A stretch of 64,000 nucleotides of DNA from Athripsodes cinereus (taxonomy: Eukaryota; Arthropoda; Insecta; Trichoptera; Leptoceridae). The notes under the pieces are model-generated. The model ran no database searches, was not told where the DNA came from, and was given only the letters and a program-made list of their open reading frames with translations. Positions within the stretch are counted from its first letter, which is position 1; every line of letters starts with the position of its first letter. Both the position numbers and the translations under genes were made by a program. Location: contig OX388309.1 of the NCBI GenBank assembly GCA_947579605.1, forward strand, positions 13,834,713 through 13,898,712, given 5' to 3'. This document shows positions 33,664-46,764 of the stretch, piece by piece.

Positions 33664-34220
33664 TATAATTCTGTACCTTAAAGGATAAACCACGGGAGTC
33701 ACGTTACAATAAATATGCAGGAGAGGCAATTATATGTATTTTCAAGTTTCAAAACATCATAGCTGTCATAATATTTGGAATAATTTCAGTCTGTAAAAAA
33801 ATATCTTCATTTCATAGGCTATATTTTAATATTTGATAAAAAAAGTAATTATTTTATTGATAATTATAGATAAAATGGACTTCCGTGTTTTATCCTCTAA
33901 CGATATCTGCACATACATTATTTTGTGGCACCGACTTGAAGTAATTGTTTTAAATAGTTAGTACATATAAACAACGCATATTGGACTCCCGTGATTTTGG
34001 CACTAACAAAATTTTCTATGATTTTTTCTCCCTGATGGAATATTATAACGTATGTAGGACTTCCGTTGATTTTCCATTAACATTAAATGGACTTCATATA
34101 TTTATTACTACAGTATTTTACCCACTAACATAACGTTTTGTCACCAATATATTTGCATTGTTAACTCAAAAGTGGTAAAAAGTGGACTCCCGTGGTTTAT
34201 CCTCTAAGGTACAGAATTAT
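33664..34220. mobile_element. Non-autonomous TIR element with repeated GGACTCCCGTG motif
   Basis: The left end ATAATTCTGTACCTTA, then GGATAAACCACGGGAGTC, recurs inverted at the right end, giving TIRs of about 38 bp with two mismatches. The motif GGACTYCCGTG...TTATCC also occurs inside at 33877, 33983 and 34057, with a shorter form at 34089. There is no coding capacity at 557 bp. I could not find a convincing target duplication, so the superfamily and exact ends stay open. Confidence 0.7.
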
Positions 34221-34819
34221 GTATTACTTTTCATAAAGAGACAAGGTTTGGCATTGTTATATGAACCGATGTAACATTATATCCTTAAAATAAACAAGAT
34301 CAATCATTTACGCCGAGTAAATGAGTTAAATAGGTTTTATCAATTTAGTATTATTGATGCCTTATAATTTTATAAGTTATTTTATAATTTCATCCATGGT
34401 AAAGAATAGGTATCTCACTTATTTTATGTCAATATCTTCGATATTTTGAAACAACCTATTTTTATAAAAAAATTGGTAGGTTTCATAATTTCATATCTTT
34501 AAACGAAAGCAAAATAGAGGAATCATTCGGCAATGTAAAAGGCTTGTTGCCGTGTATGTTTAAATAAATAAATAAATATTCGATATTTTCAGACTTTACA
34601 GTTTTTTTTTATTACTACTTTCAATCGTTGTCATTAATATTTATGTTCACAACTGTATTTTTTGTTTATTAAAAACACAAATTATGTTATAAAATGAATA
34701 CTTATTATTATTGCCTAACAATAATATACTTAACTAAAAAGCCACGGCGCCCTTGAGATGGTCACGGATCATTTAACGGCGCTAAATCCAAATTGTCTTT
34801 TTTTATCATTATTATTTAT
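34221..34819. other. No gene recognised
   Basis: AT-rich spacer between two inverted-repeat elements. Confidence 0.5.
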
Positions 34820-35235
34820 GTTACTATTGAGTTTGACTAACGAACGACTGGTTTTGCGGACTCCGAGTTCGCATCATCAGATGCTGATCTATACTGAATA
34901 AAACAAATATAAAAGTTCGTTAAGATTTGCAGTGAAGATGTAAGGGTAGGTGGAGTCATATTGGTTTCAGGCGTGAAGTTATTTGAATTTAAAATGAGGA
35001 ATAGCTGTAGTAACGAAGACGAATTAGGAAGATTATTATTATTATTAATAGCTATTCCCTTTCTCGAATTCCAAGAACTCCATACCTGAAACCAACATGA
35101 CCCCACCTATCCCTCCACTGTAAATTTTAACGAACTTTTTATCAGATTTTATTTTATTCAGCATAGATCAGTACCTGATGATTCGAACTTGGAGTAAGCA
35201 AAACCTGTCGTGCATTAGTCTAACTCAATTGTAAC
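34820..35235. mobile_element. Foldback/MITE-like palindromic element, about 416 bp
   Basis: GTTACTATTGAGTTTGACTA at the left pairs with TAGTCTAACTCAATTGTAAC at the right. The arms continue inward for about 150 bp at lower identity (for example TTCGCATCATCAGATGCTGA against GTACCTGATGATTCGAA, and GGTTTCAGGCGTGAAG against CATACCTGAAACCA). The centre is an ATT-repeat. No transposase, and the target duplication is unclear. Confidence 0.65.
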
Positions 35236-35639
35236 ATTAACACATAACTTAGAATGAAGTGTTACAAAGTTAATTTTTTTTTAATTTATTTTTTTATTTA
35301 TTTATTTAATCAAGTTATAAAGATTTAATTTTATAACTTATAATAACCTTATGAATAACTACCATTATTATACTTATTTTCTATTTCAATTATCTTGGTT
35401 TTTTCAAATTTCAAAAATCTATTCATATTCTGTTCTATTCATATTCTGTTCAAATTTCAAAAATCTGTTCGAATCATATTCATAATGCTGATACAATCAA
35501 TGATAATTCATAAAATTTTGCATTTTGTAACAATAACACTCTGCATAAAGAAGTGTGACAAATTGGAAAATTAAAATTATTATTTAAGAATTGGCTCAGA
35601 AAAAATAGAAATATGTACATATAACTGTAGTGTGAGTGT
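35236..35639. other. No gene recognised
   Basis: AT-rich with a small direct repeat (ATTCATATTCTGTTC, AAATTTCAAAAATCT) near 35406-35472. Confidence 0.45.
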
Positions 35640-35868
35640 TAAATTGATTTGTAGGCATTTATAGGATTAATATAGTTGTATTTAACTTTTTTTAGTTATA
35701 AGCTGGATGTGGAGATGAGTGGAGCCTGTTGACAAGTCATTTCAATGACTTAACGGGCTTCGTTCGTTGGTTGCACAGTTTTATGAATATATCTTTATAA
35801 GTGATTTGATAAATGTGAATTGTAATTGTATGTATAAAATATGAAATAAAGATTATATTAAAAAAAAA
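35640..35868 (+). other. Possible retroposed 3' end with poly(A)
   Basis: The less AT-rich stretch around 35701-35790 leads to AATAAA near 35845 and then an A-run at 35860-35868, the layout of a retroposed transcript end. No coding part can be read, so it could also be chance. Confidence 0.3.
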
Positions 35869-38023
35869 ATGTTTCTTCACAAGTCTATCGGGATTTTAAA
35901 TTCTTTTCTGGTCGTCCTGAGTACCTACTTATCATGAACAACCGATTGTTAATACGTCGAAACAAAGCATAAGACAAGTTTAGTATATAAAATCAACAGT
36001 ATAATAGCAATTAATTCACGTTCGTACAGATGCTTATCTTTGTTTTTTTTTTTTTATATAAAATAACGTTTAAATGAACTTTAAAATCTTTTTCCATCAT
36101 CGTGTAATACAATATTTTTTCCTGATTATTGCTTTAAATTTAATATTAAACGAGAATGAAATTTTATGGTTACAAGTCTCCATCGCATTTATATTCAAAA
36201 GCTTTCCAGGTGGATAATTAAATGTTGAGCTCTACCGGCCCCGTTATACGAGGTGAATTGTTTGCTTGAATAATTTATAATAGCTTAGGTATGTATTATA
36301 ATCTCTTAACCATCTTTGATGTCCCCTACCTACACGTCTTGTGGTATAGCATCTCGAAAATATGTTCGTTGAAAAATTTGGATTAATCGAACCTTCATTT
36401 TCATAGTAGCGACACTTCTTCAATAAAAAATAGTCATATGTAACATTGTGGTAATACATTTAAAAGCTATATTAGAAAACGAAATATTTCTTTATATACT
36501 TACATAATCTCCCACGTTATGTAACTATTTAATACCTAGATTATTTTTTTTTTTTATTTAAATTACCAATATGTTTTTATTTGTTGTAAAACACATATGC
36601 GTTTTAAATTTTCTTTTTCTAAGGTTACTGGCGTGGAACATAAATTTCAATTTGTTTTAAAATGCAGACATGTGATTCATTTTAGCCTTATTTCTTTACA
36701 ACATTCTACAATAAATATTTTCAATGATAAGCACGCCTTTTACGAATACAGGCTAAACAAGGGGCACATTTCGCTAGACAAATTTCTCCAAATCCTGTGA
36801 AACAAAACTCGTCCAGGCTTTGTAAAAAGTGTTCATTACTAGAAAAGTAAAGTGAATCACTATAGGAATGTGAAAAATGCATGGTAGCTCTCCAAATGTC
36901 AGAATATTTCAAAAATACCAAACCTTTCCAAAACTTAGTTGCCTGGAGTTGGAGATTAAACAAATATCCAAATAACAAAAAAAATATAGTTCTATGTTGT
37001 ACCGTTTTAATTTTATGTGAAGTTTAGTGTTTAGGTTTTTAATTAACAAATTATGTCATATTATTAGTTAGTGGTGGAATGGATTTATATTGACGATTCA
37101 GTTCTATATGTCAATAAAAAGATATTTTTTTAAATCTAGGTTCATTGCTTATTACGTGTACAAAATGGCATTTTTCAATAACACAACCTAAAATTCTAAA
37201 TTTTTATTAGATACACACTTATTTTAGTTTTTTTCAACATATCTTGGAATATGAGAATTTCGAATTGTTGATTTATGAAACAGGAACAAATTAAATAAAC
37301 ATGAAACTTAAAACATCATAGACGTTTTTCTCTGTCTTAGTATAAAGGATGTCTCGTACAACACACAATTAGTAATTTTTATCTTAAAAATTTTCAATGA
37401 AATTGATTGGGAATGTTTTATTTCAAAGATATTCAATTCCATCAATTCAAATTAAATGTACAATAATTATGATAAGACTGTCCATTCCCTCGATATCTTC
37501 TTCAATATTTGAGTTAACAGTTGCGACTTTGACACCAACTTCAATTTACAAATTCAACAGCGCGACTTGAATTATTAATTTATTCATGTCTCACATAACG
37601 AAAGGATGTCGGTTATGTTTGTCAATCAGTACTTTGGTTTGGGTTAAAACCACAAACATTAATATCAGATACATAGTGGGACACCATTATCAAAACACTT
37701 ACCTAGTCACATTTCTAGGTGTAAAATTTATTGCATAATCTTCAAGCACTTCACAATAATCTCTTCACTCAGAATACGACGTACCTAAGCACCTTATATC
37801 TATATATTTAAATGTTGTGGACTAGTAAATTTACTCAGATAATGGAAAATATCAATGAGAATCATACTGAGAATAAATAGGTAAGTTTTTGACCTCACTT
37901 ACAATTATTCAAACTTCCAAGAATTCAAAATCATTTGAAATACTGCTAAGGTGGTAATCTGTCCAAAATGATAAAAAAATATTACCTAAAATTTAGAATA
38001 TTTGGGAATATTTTTGTAAAAAA
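35869..38023. other. AT-rich region, no gene recognised
   Basis: A T-run lies near 36042-36055. Short open frames at 36244-36459 and 36721-36978 have no recognisable homology. Confidence 0.4.
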
Positions 38024-38290
38024 ATGAACGAGGTAAGAACGACAAAGTGGTTATACTTGTCTGAAAGAAAGGGTGTGAGGAAGCGCGGGCGTCCGAGAAC
38101 CACGTGTCTTGATCACGTGGATCAAATTTTCAAGTACGGCCGTGTGTTGAGTAAAAGGGACCGACGTGTATGCATGAGAAACTGTGTGAATGTGGAGGAA
38201 GCGAATGATGTGTATAAAGATAGATCTATTGGGCGTTCCGTTCTCTGCCTACTACACATGGGATACGGCGTGAGGTAATAGTAAAAAAGA
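38024..38290 (+). pseudogene. LINE 3' end (type with GRPRTTxLxHVDQI)
   Basis: The frame gives KGVRKRGRPRTTCLDHVDQI, then a GRVLSKRDRRVCMRNCVNVE-type tail, closely matching the minus-strand LINE at 58849-59319. It ends in TGGGATACGGCGTGAGG and a TAGTA-type tail. 5'-truncated. Confidence 0.85.
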
Positions 38291-41200
38291 AGTATTTTTG
38301 TAAACGCGCATTATGGTTAATTCTTTCTCCATTAATGTCCCTTATATCGTGACAGTAAGATGGGCGAAATCGGAGAACGTTGTCCATGGACAACGAAAAT
38401 GATCTATTAAACCAGTCTAGAACCAACCGTCGGTCAATAAATTAAACCTTATCAGTCTGAACCAATTTAGTGCTTTGAGAAGTCTTCACTTCATCCGATT
38501 AGATCTTGCACAAATTTTCATTATATAAACATGATTATCCAATCGAGATGCTCAATTAATTTAGTTCTCTTGGATTTTATACCCTATTTTCAAAATCTTG
38601 GAATGGGAATAAACCTCTACTATTCTCTACAATATTCTACTGTAATAGTGTCAGCTTTTCCCACATGCTTTTCTACCACTTTGATGTTATTGCCAATAAT
38701 CAAAATATTCACTATATTTTAAAGTATGTTGTAAACGTTTCTTTATAATGCAAGTAGTTTAACATTAACTCAAAATTCAATAAACGATAAGATGCGAAAA
38801 GAACATGAATCAATAACAAAAAAATAATAATCGCAAAAGAACACAATGTGAAAAATTGAAGCGAATGTACGCTGCGTATTACATTGGACTATTATTGAAA
38901 ATCACTTCCATGTGAAGTTTTTAAGTACTTTTATTAATCTCATCCTTTCCACTTACGTTCAACTCATCAATGATGGGATAAGCGATTTATTGACACTTTA
39001 AAAAATACCTATATAAGAAATGCGTATGATTTTGTAAATTAAAGTTCAAGGCTCGGATCATAGAATTAATGTAAACCATTAAAATGTGTACATACAGTTA
39101 TAAAATAATACATCCCTTTAAAATTTAGTAAAATAATAAAATGTGAAAGATTTATTGCTTTATTAAATTTCCACGTGAAATAATATGTTTTCAGATACCT
39201 TCACAACAAAAACACGAGTTTTCATTTAGCACGAGCTAGACATACTGAAGTGAGTAAACTGCATTTCTCATACATTTTATCTTCAAATCATGATCACCGT
39301 GTGAAAAGGTTACCCCAGGATGTTTAAAAAACATAAATTCTAATATGATCCTGTTAATTTAGAGCATTTTTTCCATAATTGACCTATAGGTTTTTAAGTT
39401 TTCCTCTGCAATACCTAGTCGATGTTAATACAAGTTTAATACGGAATATCTGACACCAAATGGGCCGCAGTTGCATGGTCAGGTAGCTGACACCACATGA
39501 CTTCAATCGATGCGTTGAACCGACGCTGCTACTACTGTGACAAACTTTTATCATTTGTAAACTCAAGTAAAAACAAAAAAAATACGAAACCATGTAAAAA
39601 TAAATTCAACATCAGTTATAATTATTTTATGAAATACCGAGCCATCGTATTGAGGAGGCAGGCCGTAGTGGCATGAGTAACAATATTAATAAATAATAAA
39701 GACTGACATTAAATCGTTCGCCTACAAGGGTCGATGAAACGTATACTTTTATATTTGTTTTTACAAACTTTTTCCATTAACGGATTAATATTTTTTTATC
39801 CATTACACATATACGTAGTGAATTTCCGTATTTCAAAAAGTATCTTAGTAAATGAAAAACATAATGAACCCTTAAAACCGACTAAATGGTTTTTTTTAAC
39901 ATTTCATTGATTTCGTTAAATAATATTGAACTGAAATAAAATACTTGTTAGAAAAAATTCATTTCGTATAGGTACCTACTTGTTTATTTAATAGTATCAC
40001 TTAATTTTAACTAGGTATATCATTGTTTATATTTACTGCGAAGGATGTAACATTTTTTAGTTAGTTGTTGAAGCTATCTAATTTTAGTACTCGTATATTT
40101 CAATGTTTCAAATTATTTTTCTAAACCTATTTGTAGAATAATATATTTAAATAAGCTCATCATATACACAAAACTTCATCATGTTTTAAAAAACGCTCCA
40201 CAAAAGGTTTGCCATAATGTTTTTTTTTTTTCTTAGGATAAAACAATAGACTTAAAATTTATGGTTTTCCTGAATTAATAGATATTGATGTCAAATAATT
40301 ATATCTTCTCGAAAAGTGAACCAAAAATCTGTACATTTTTTGTAAGATGAATTATTCAGAACATCAAGAATAGGTAAGTATACTATCTAAGCAGTGACAT
40401 ATCTTCCAACCAAACGCGAATTTGAATCATGACCACAAAAATTCTAGGTGACATAAAGATAAATTAATGGAGAGCGATTTACTTCATTTGTTTATTTCTT
40501 GAAAATAAATTAAATATATATGAAAAGTAATTGGTCGCGAAATTAGTACACTCTTTCGCACTATTCGAGTCATGATATGGTTGATTGGATAGATATATTT
40601 GTGAAAAGAATTGTCCCACCACTGCGTAGTCCAGAATATCTCATTATAATAGCATAATGTAGATGTAGGTAGGTACCTATATAATACCTGGATTACTGAG
40701 AATATGTTTTTATCCATGTAATCACTGTATTATTCGGATAATCTTCAAAATAATCTCAACTTATCCATTATAATGATTCAATTGTAGCCACTCGTAAATT
40801 CTCGTCTTCTTTATTATTCCGCACTGATTTTTAACATTTCTAAGTAAATTTATATCAAAAATTCTCGTAGTGAATAAATTATACATACATCTACTGATTT
40901 AATAAACCGACAGTACTTTTTTAACATTTCGTTTATTATCAGAATATTTAACATGTATATTGTTTGTAAATAGGTACATCCTACGATTACATACATACCA
41001 TTTAGTAATCGTACATAGGATGCGGTTTAGATATCTCGTACATACACATATTACACAATCGTGCTGTAATCTGAGCAACAAGTTTGTATACAGTGTCGTG
41101 GGTGTATGTGAAATACGTAGACTATGTAATTAAATACTTTCACTTAGAATAACATACATGAATGCTATAGACATCTAGGATGTAATGTGAAGGATGTTAT

Positions 41201-41434
41201 TTAACATGGGTATTTGAAATATTTAAGCACTGACTCGCGTTCCGTACAATCATTATGTCCTAACAGTCATATGTAGTAGAAAAAAAAACATATTCTTAGC
41301 ACTTACCAGCATTACGATCAAACTTTTCGTTTGCGATTCCAATCAGTATAAATAGTGTGCATATATATATTATTCTTCTGCAATATTGACTATATACAAA
41401 AACGCGAGTATATTTTATTCTCATACACATACTA
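38291..41434. other. AT-rich region, no gene recognised
   Basis: A short repeat with ACCGTCGGTCAATAAATTAA at about 38427-38447 recurs at 56.46 and 57.26 kb. No exon or element end is otherwise supported. Confidence 0.4.
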
Positions 41435-41590
41435 ATATTATGATTGAGGGCAGAAGAAAGCGTGTCTCCTGGTTCCAGTATATCCGGGGATGGACAGAGA
41501 TGGAAAGTATAAAAGAACTGCACAAAACAAAGGATTTGTCAATGTCACCCAGGAGGCTTCGATATGACACATAATGAAGATGAAGGAACA
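41435..41590 (+). pseudogene. LINE RT C-terminal scrap
   Basis: MIEGRRKRVSWFQYIRGWTE parallels the (I)EGRRG..SWLRNIREWTG block of the fragment at 3596-3870. About 50 codons remain, then it decays. Confidence 0.55.
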
Positions 41591-43039
41591 ATATAGCTAA
41601 GTATATGTCTTGTCTCTCACTGAGGTCATCTGACAAAAATTAACGATGTTATTTTAGAAATGCGAGTTAAAAATAACGCGTCTAGACTTCGTATTGTAAG
41701 ATTCATAATTAATGTAGTATTATTTCTACTTAACAATTTCAAATAAATGTGTGATGTATGCAGGTTTCAAACAAAAATCCGTTTCAGGTCTCATTGCAGA
41801 TTTGATTGAAGTAAGTAAGATTCTGTTCATTCTCTGTAAGGATTGAGGCTGCCAAATTCAGTTTTTGCTGTCAAAGTTACATTGGTGTAAGGATCAAATA
41901 GAAAACTCTATCACCTCATTCACATTTTAGTTCTGTATTTTCAAAATATCTTCAAGAAGACCATATTATGCTCCACAAAAATATCAACCAATACGCTGGA
42001 CGAAATCAACAGAGCCAACAATCCCTGACTCTTCAAAAATGCTCTAAGCGCCAGGGGATCCATCAGCTCAAAACGTTTCTCAGAGGATCTTCAGAATAAC
42101 AACATTCAGAACTGCAACTGAAGATATTGCTCTTTCAATAAAGCTTCCCGTGCTCTTTTGATAGAAATCTCATTTGATAATATCAAAGAAATTATCCGTC
42201 ATCATCATTAATGCTTTTATGTAACTAACCCCAAATTTTATGCTAGTTATTTGCTACAAATGAAATTCCAATACAAATTCTTGAAATAAGATTGCAACAA
42301 ACGACGTGTAGATATATAATTATTTAACTAAACATCCAGAAAACCTAGATATATTAAGTGTTTTCACAAAACGTTTTTAGTATTTTCATATAAAAAGTTT
42401 AATATGACGTATCTTGAAGTAAATAAATTGTATTAAAAATTGTTAAAAGTATGAATTAGAAACGTTTCAAACTTATCTATTAATTTAAAAACATTTCAGG
42501 AATATTACTGGAGCACTTGACATTGTAGATTGTCTGCAAAACAATTCACTAACAATGAAACACCACTTCAGTAAATACTAGGATATTCCATTACAGGAGT
42601 ACCAACCAACAATAATGTTACTATTTTTATTGTTTTAATCCACTTGTTCAGATGTGAAGCTTTTTAAGAGCTGTCTTTGTTATACCTATGATAATTGTTA
42701 TATATATGTATATATAGTGCAAAACTTGAGCAACACATCAAATGCTTTTATTAATCAAATATAAAGTTAAGTAATGAATTTTTTAAGTAGATAAATTAAA
42801 CATAATTTCATGAAGCACTTGGCAAAGAAGGTATTGGAAAAATAAAGACAAAATAAATTTTGATAAGGTATGCCACCCATTATTCACATGATCTGCTGTC
42901 TACCGCTATTGTATGACAAACTGTGATGGTATTTTAAACATATTAAATAAATATATATAATAAAAAAGACATCATCCAATCATTGATGAAGTATGTAAGC
43001 CTTCCTGAATGTTTTTAGTTTTTACGGCGTTATAATAAT
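41591..43039. other. No gene recognised
   Basis: AT-rich. The segment near 41960-42130 is less AT-rich but has no readable homology. Confidence 0.4.
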
Positions 43040-43240
43040 TTGTGGCTTGATCACGTGGATCAAATTCTCAAGGACGGTCGCGTGTTGAGTTAGAGGAACC
43101 GACGTGAGTGTATGAGAAACTGTATGAATGTGGAGGAAGCGAAGGAAGTGTGTAGAGATAGATCTGTTTGGCGTTCCGTTCTCTCTGCCTACCCCACTTG
43201 GGACACGGCGTGAGGGTATAGTATAGTAGTAGTAGTATAA
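43040..43240 (+). pseudogene. LINE 3' end, same family as 38.0 and 58.8 kb
   Basis: The DNA CTTGATCACGTGGATCAAAT repeats the HVDQI coding block. A decayed C-terminal tail follows, then GCCTACCCCACTTGGGACAC, GGCGTGAGGGTATAGTATAG and TAGTAGTAGTA. Confidence 0.85.
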
Positions 43241-43745
43241 TAATATGTAAGGTTGGAAGGCGTCTGGACTCAGCATCAGGACAAAATGCCACCTGTTCAA
43301 AGCGTGTATCATCCCATTCCTTCTATATATGGCTGTGAGTCTTGGCACTTAACCAAGGTTCAAGAACGGAAGATATTAAGTTTTCAAAACAAGTGTCTTA
43401 GGAGGATTTTGGGTGTAAAATGGTATGAACATATCACAAATGATGCTGTGCGACGACGCACCCAGCAGAGATCTACATATAATCTCCGTGATACAGGAGT
43501 GGTCCTGACTGGGTCATGTTCTGAGAATGCCCAATGATACTTGTCCAAAGAGCACTGTTCTCCGTCCACGAGCGTTTTGTCGGCCTGGGCGTCCCTCTTT
43601 CACAATACACCGTTCTTATGACAATGACATCAGAGCCCAGGGAATGTCGTGGAAAGAGGTGACGCAATTGGCGCAGAGACGCTCTGAATGGAGGAGGCTG
43701 GTTTCTGCCCTGTACTCCTGAGAGGAGCTTTAAGGGCGATGATGA
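43241..43745 (+). pseudogene. LINE fragment, plus-strand relative of 14478-15290
   Basis: Readable pieces: EGVWTQHQDKMPPVQSVYHP, YGCESWHLTKVQERKILSFQ, NKCLRRILGVKWYEHITNDA, then in another frame MSWKEVTQLAQRRSEWRRLV. These are RT C-terminal blocks. The 3' end carries GATGATGATGATGAT. It begins directly after the preceding LINE tail. Confidence 0.8.
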
Positions 43746-44213
43746 TGATGATAATAATTATATACATAATGAGCCCACTAACTATCTCTGTTATGGGCAG
43801 GAAATAACTTCTTTTGTTACAAAAAAACTTTACTCTTCTTCTCTGAATAACCTATTCAAAACTCTTTCATAATTTATGGTTTCGAGGAACACGTACTTAT
43901 AGTAACAGAGAGATTTAAGCTATAGATACTTGTATTTAGTTACCTTATTATATAAAGGTAGAATAAATTACCCGAAGTAAATACCAATTAATAACATTTT
44001 AAATACTAGTAAAATTTAAATTACCTAAAAAAATATTTGATTTAAACAGTTTTCTGATTATAATAGTCTTAAATAATTATGAATTTCCCCAACGTTACAC
44101 TTGAAAATATACAATACAATATTTAATGTAATATTAAATGATTTCATGGAAAAAAGGTTCATCATTTTATCAAATCTACAACAACCTCATTCAACATGGA
44201 ATTATAAGAATCT
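43746..44213. other. No gene recognised
   Basis: AT-rich spacer before the SINE. Confidence 0.5.
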
Positions 44214-44385
44214 ACTTCGTCGGTAGCCTGGAGGTAGAGTCTCGGCCTCGTGAACGAAGGGTCCGTGGTTCGATACCAGGTGCTGGCAAACTCCCCTTTC
44301 ACGACACAAGCTTTTAGTAACTTACTGTGAAAGGTGTATAAGGTTGTATTAGAATTTATAACCCAGATATATCTTGAAAAAAAAA
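44214..44385 (+). mobile_element. tRNA-derived SINE, copy 3
   Basis: Starts ACTTCGTCGGTAGCCTGGAG, keeps a B-box-like GTGGTTCGATACC, shares the CTCCCCTTTCACGACACAAG body and ends CCCAGATATATCTTGAAAAA. Same family as 11.0 and 19.2 kb. Confidence 0.85.
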
Positions 44386-45802
44386 TGTGTTGTGAATATT
44401 TAGAAAGGACACAAAACACGACCTTTTCATTCTTGAATTCACATGGTGCTTAAAGGAGATAAAGTTTTTTGCTTTAAAAGAGATTAATCTTTAATCCGGG
44501 ACTAATACGTAAAGTTTTTGAAAATATAATACTTTGTTTCCGAAATCACTATCTTTTTTAAATGTTAACATTATTTCAACCATCTTTCACAATCAATTTT
44601 ATTTATAATTTTAATGTAATAAAAATCTTCTCATATTTTAATTTCAGTATTTTATTTCACAAATTTCTTTCTGTCTTCTACAAATTTTTACAACAAATTA
44701 ATTAGGCTCTGGCTAATATGATGGGATTCTTCTGGGAAAGGATAGTCTGTTCTTAAAGTTAATTGTGTTTCAATCTGGTATTTAGTGAACAAAGTCATAC
44801 AAAGTTTGGTTAAATATACATAATAACCTAAACATGTAGAGGGAGATTTTCTTAATTAATTTATTACCTAAGTTAAATTTTAGTTTCGCACATTTTGAAC
44901 TTGTATTATCTTCTCTCAATGGCATATCGGGTCCCCTCGACGGCTACAAATCGGCTTTCATGTGGTCTCACCGAAGCAATCTTTTAAAACAAACCTGTAA
45001 ATAATTAATGTGATATTGTTTTATAAAAACAGAGAAGTAAAAATCAATTATAAATATATATTTATACCTATCTTTATATATACATTAATAATTCATCAAT
45101 TTAATTAAAATAAATAACATTCGCACATCCATCCACATCTATCCATTGTATTCATAAAAGGAATTTCTGGGTAGTGATTAGGTTATTAACGAAAACCTTC
45201 GGAATTTGATTATATTAATCTGATAATCTGATACCTGATAAATGTTTATGTAGCAAATTTAATTGTATACATATTAATGAAAAGTTTGAAATATTATATA
45301 AAGTTTTGTATTTGAAATGATATTCGTCGCATTTCCAATATTTACTTTAACCTATATCCTTGTCTACAACAAACATTTCATATTTGGTTTCCCCTCAATT
45401 CTCCAATATTATTGAATCGCAAGTCGAAATCCAAGAAATAATAAATAGAAGATTATACCAATATTCCTTTGAAGTTTTCTCTTTTCAATGTTTTATTTTG
45501 CTTCAAAACCGCAAAATAAATAAAAAGGATCAAAGACTTGCTAAATAAATACACGAAAATATGTAATATGCATTTTTTTTCAATTTCCTGTAAATAATTT
45601 AAAGTGCTTCACTCGATATGCTTTTTTAAACCAATCAATAAACACTTTGAAAAATATGGTGTTTTATGAACCATTATTTACAAGTTATTATTCAATTGCT
45701 TTTAGGATTTTCTACTCGTATTTCTTGATATGTAAGAATACTAATTACACGAATTCGCAAATATTCATCAGATATCCCATTTCTTTTTTTAGCTATTTTT
45801 TT
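44386..45802. other. No gene recognised
   Basis: AT-rich. The patch GGGTCCCCTCGACGGCTAC (about 44931) is GC-richer but I cannot assign it. Confidence 0.4.
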
Positions 45803-45860
45803 CTCTCTACCTACCCCACCTAGGATACGGCGTGAGGGTGTAGTATAGTAAAGTAGTATT
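45803..45860 (+). mobile_element. LINE 3' terminus, tail only
   Basis: CTACCCCACCTAGGATACGG, CGTGAGGGTGTAGTATAG, then GTAGTA. Only the last 58 bp of the family also seen at 38.0, 43.0 and 58.8 kb. Confidence 0.75.
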
Positions 45861-46080
45861 TATCTTTTGTGTTATTATTGTTAAGTTTATAGTATGTTAT
45901 TTGTTTCCCGTACTATCCTTGCCAAAAAAATCATTGGCCAAGCATTGCGGCCTATACTTGTTAATATATTGATTTGCATTAATAGCCTAATACCTATGTA
46001 TTCTTATAACTGTCTGTGTCCTGTTAAATTCAGTAAAAAAATCTTTTATGATAATTTAATATGACAACAATAATACTTTA

Positions 46081-46265
46081 GCGTGATGGCATATCCCACA
46101 AGTAAGGGAGCCAGCAGACTATGTGCAAATAATATGCAATGATGAGTGTGTCCACTCAGTGCCAATAAATAACAAAATAGGTCGCATGTCCGATCGCTGA
46201 ATGAATTGCCTTACACTTGAGAATTTTTTAAAGATTTTCCTTTTAAAAGACGCTCGTTAACTAGA
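46081..46265 (-). mobile_element. LINE 3' terminus and UTR, second tail family
   Basis: The minus strand ends CCCTTACTTGTGGGATATGC, CATCACGC. The preceding text (AAAGGAAAATC, TTCATTCAGCGATCGG) follows the same order as 57.87-58.07 kb. No coding part. Confidence 0.6.
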
Positions 46266-46640
46266 GATACAAACTTTTAGTTATAACATTATTTTGTAAT
46301 ACACTTGCAGCAACGTACCCACGTTAGAAGGATTACCAGAGCCATACTAGAAGTAACTTATGTTCTAGTATGGCCTTGAAGGATTACCTATTAGCAATGA
46401 TAAATCACTCTGTGTAACTTTTTGCCTTGTATTACCAAGAGAAACAAAAAAGGTTAAAGAAGCAGATTCTTCATCACATCTTTAATGATATTTTGAACAT
46501 CACATCATAAGTGATATTCAACAGTGTACCCCAGTTGTTTGAAAATGTAGACAAATACATGTATATTTATTTACTTATGTATAAAAACACCATAAATGTA
46601 TTTTGACACAATAAACGATAGTATAAAGAAAATGATCTAG
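46266..46640. other. No gene recognised
   Basis: AT-rich spacer. A short direct duplication GTTAGAAGGATTACCAGAGC / GAAGGATTACCTATTAGC occurs near 46325-46395. Confidence 0.4.
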
Positions 46641-46764
46641 AATCTCTAGAGTTTGTGTGTTCACATTGTAAAAAGACATTTTAAACATATTTGAAATCAA
46701 CAAAAACACTTCACTATTCAATAGTGAAAAGTAAACAGTGTTTTTGTTGATTTCAAATGTGTAT
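46641..46764. repeat. Dispersed repeat ending in a long hairpin
   Basis: 46641-46700 matches 7287-7345. It leads into arms 46687-46712 and 46739-46764 (26 bp, 25 matching; core TTGAAATCAACAAAAACACT) around a 26-base loop that itself contains the short palindrome TCACTATT/AATAGTGA. The whole fold is about 78 nt. Confidence 0.75.

Noticed and set aside
36721..36978. Cysteine-rich minus-strand open frame of 85 codons
   Set aside because: No signal peptide, splice context, repeat relation or homology I recognise; AT-rich random frames of this size are expected.
44162..44419. 85-codon minus-strand open frame
   Set aside because: It lies across a SINE read backwards; no protein family.
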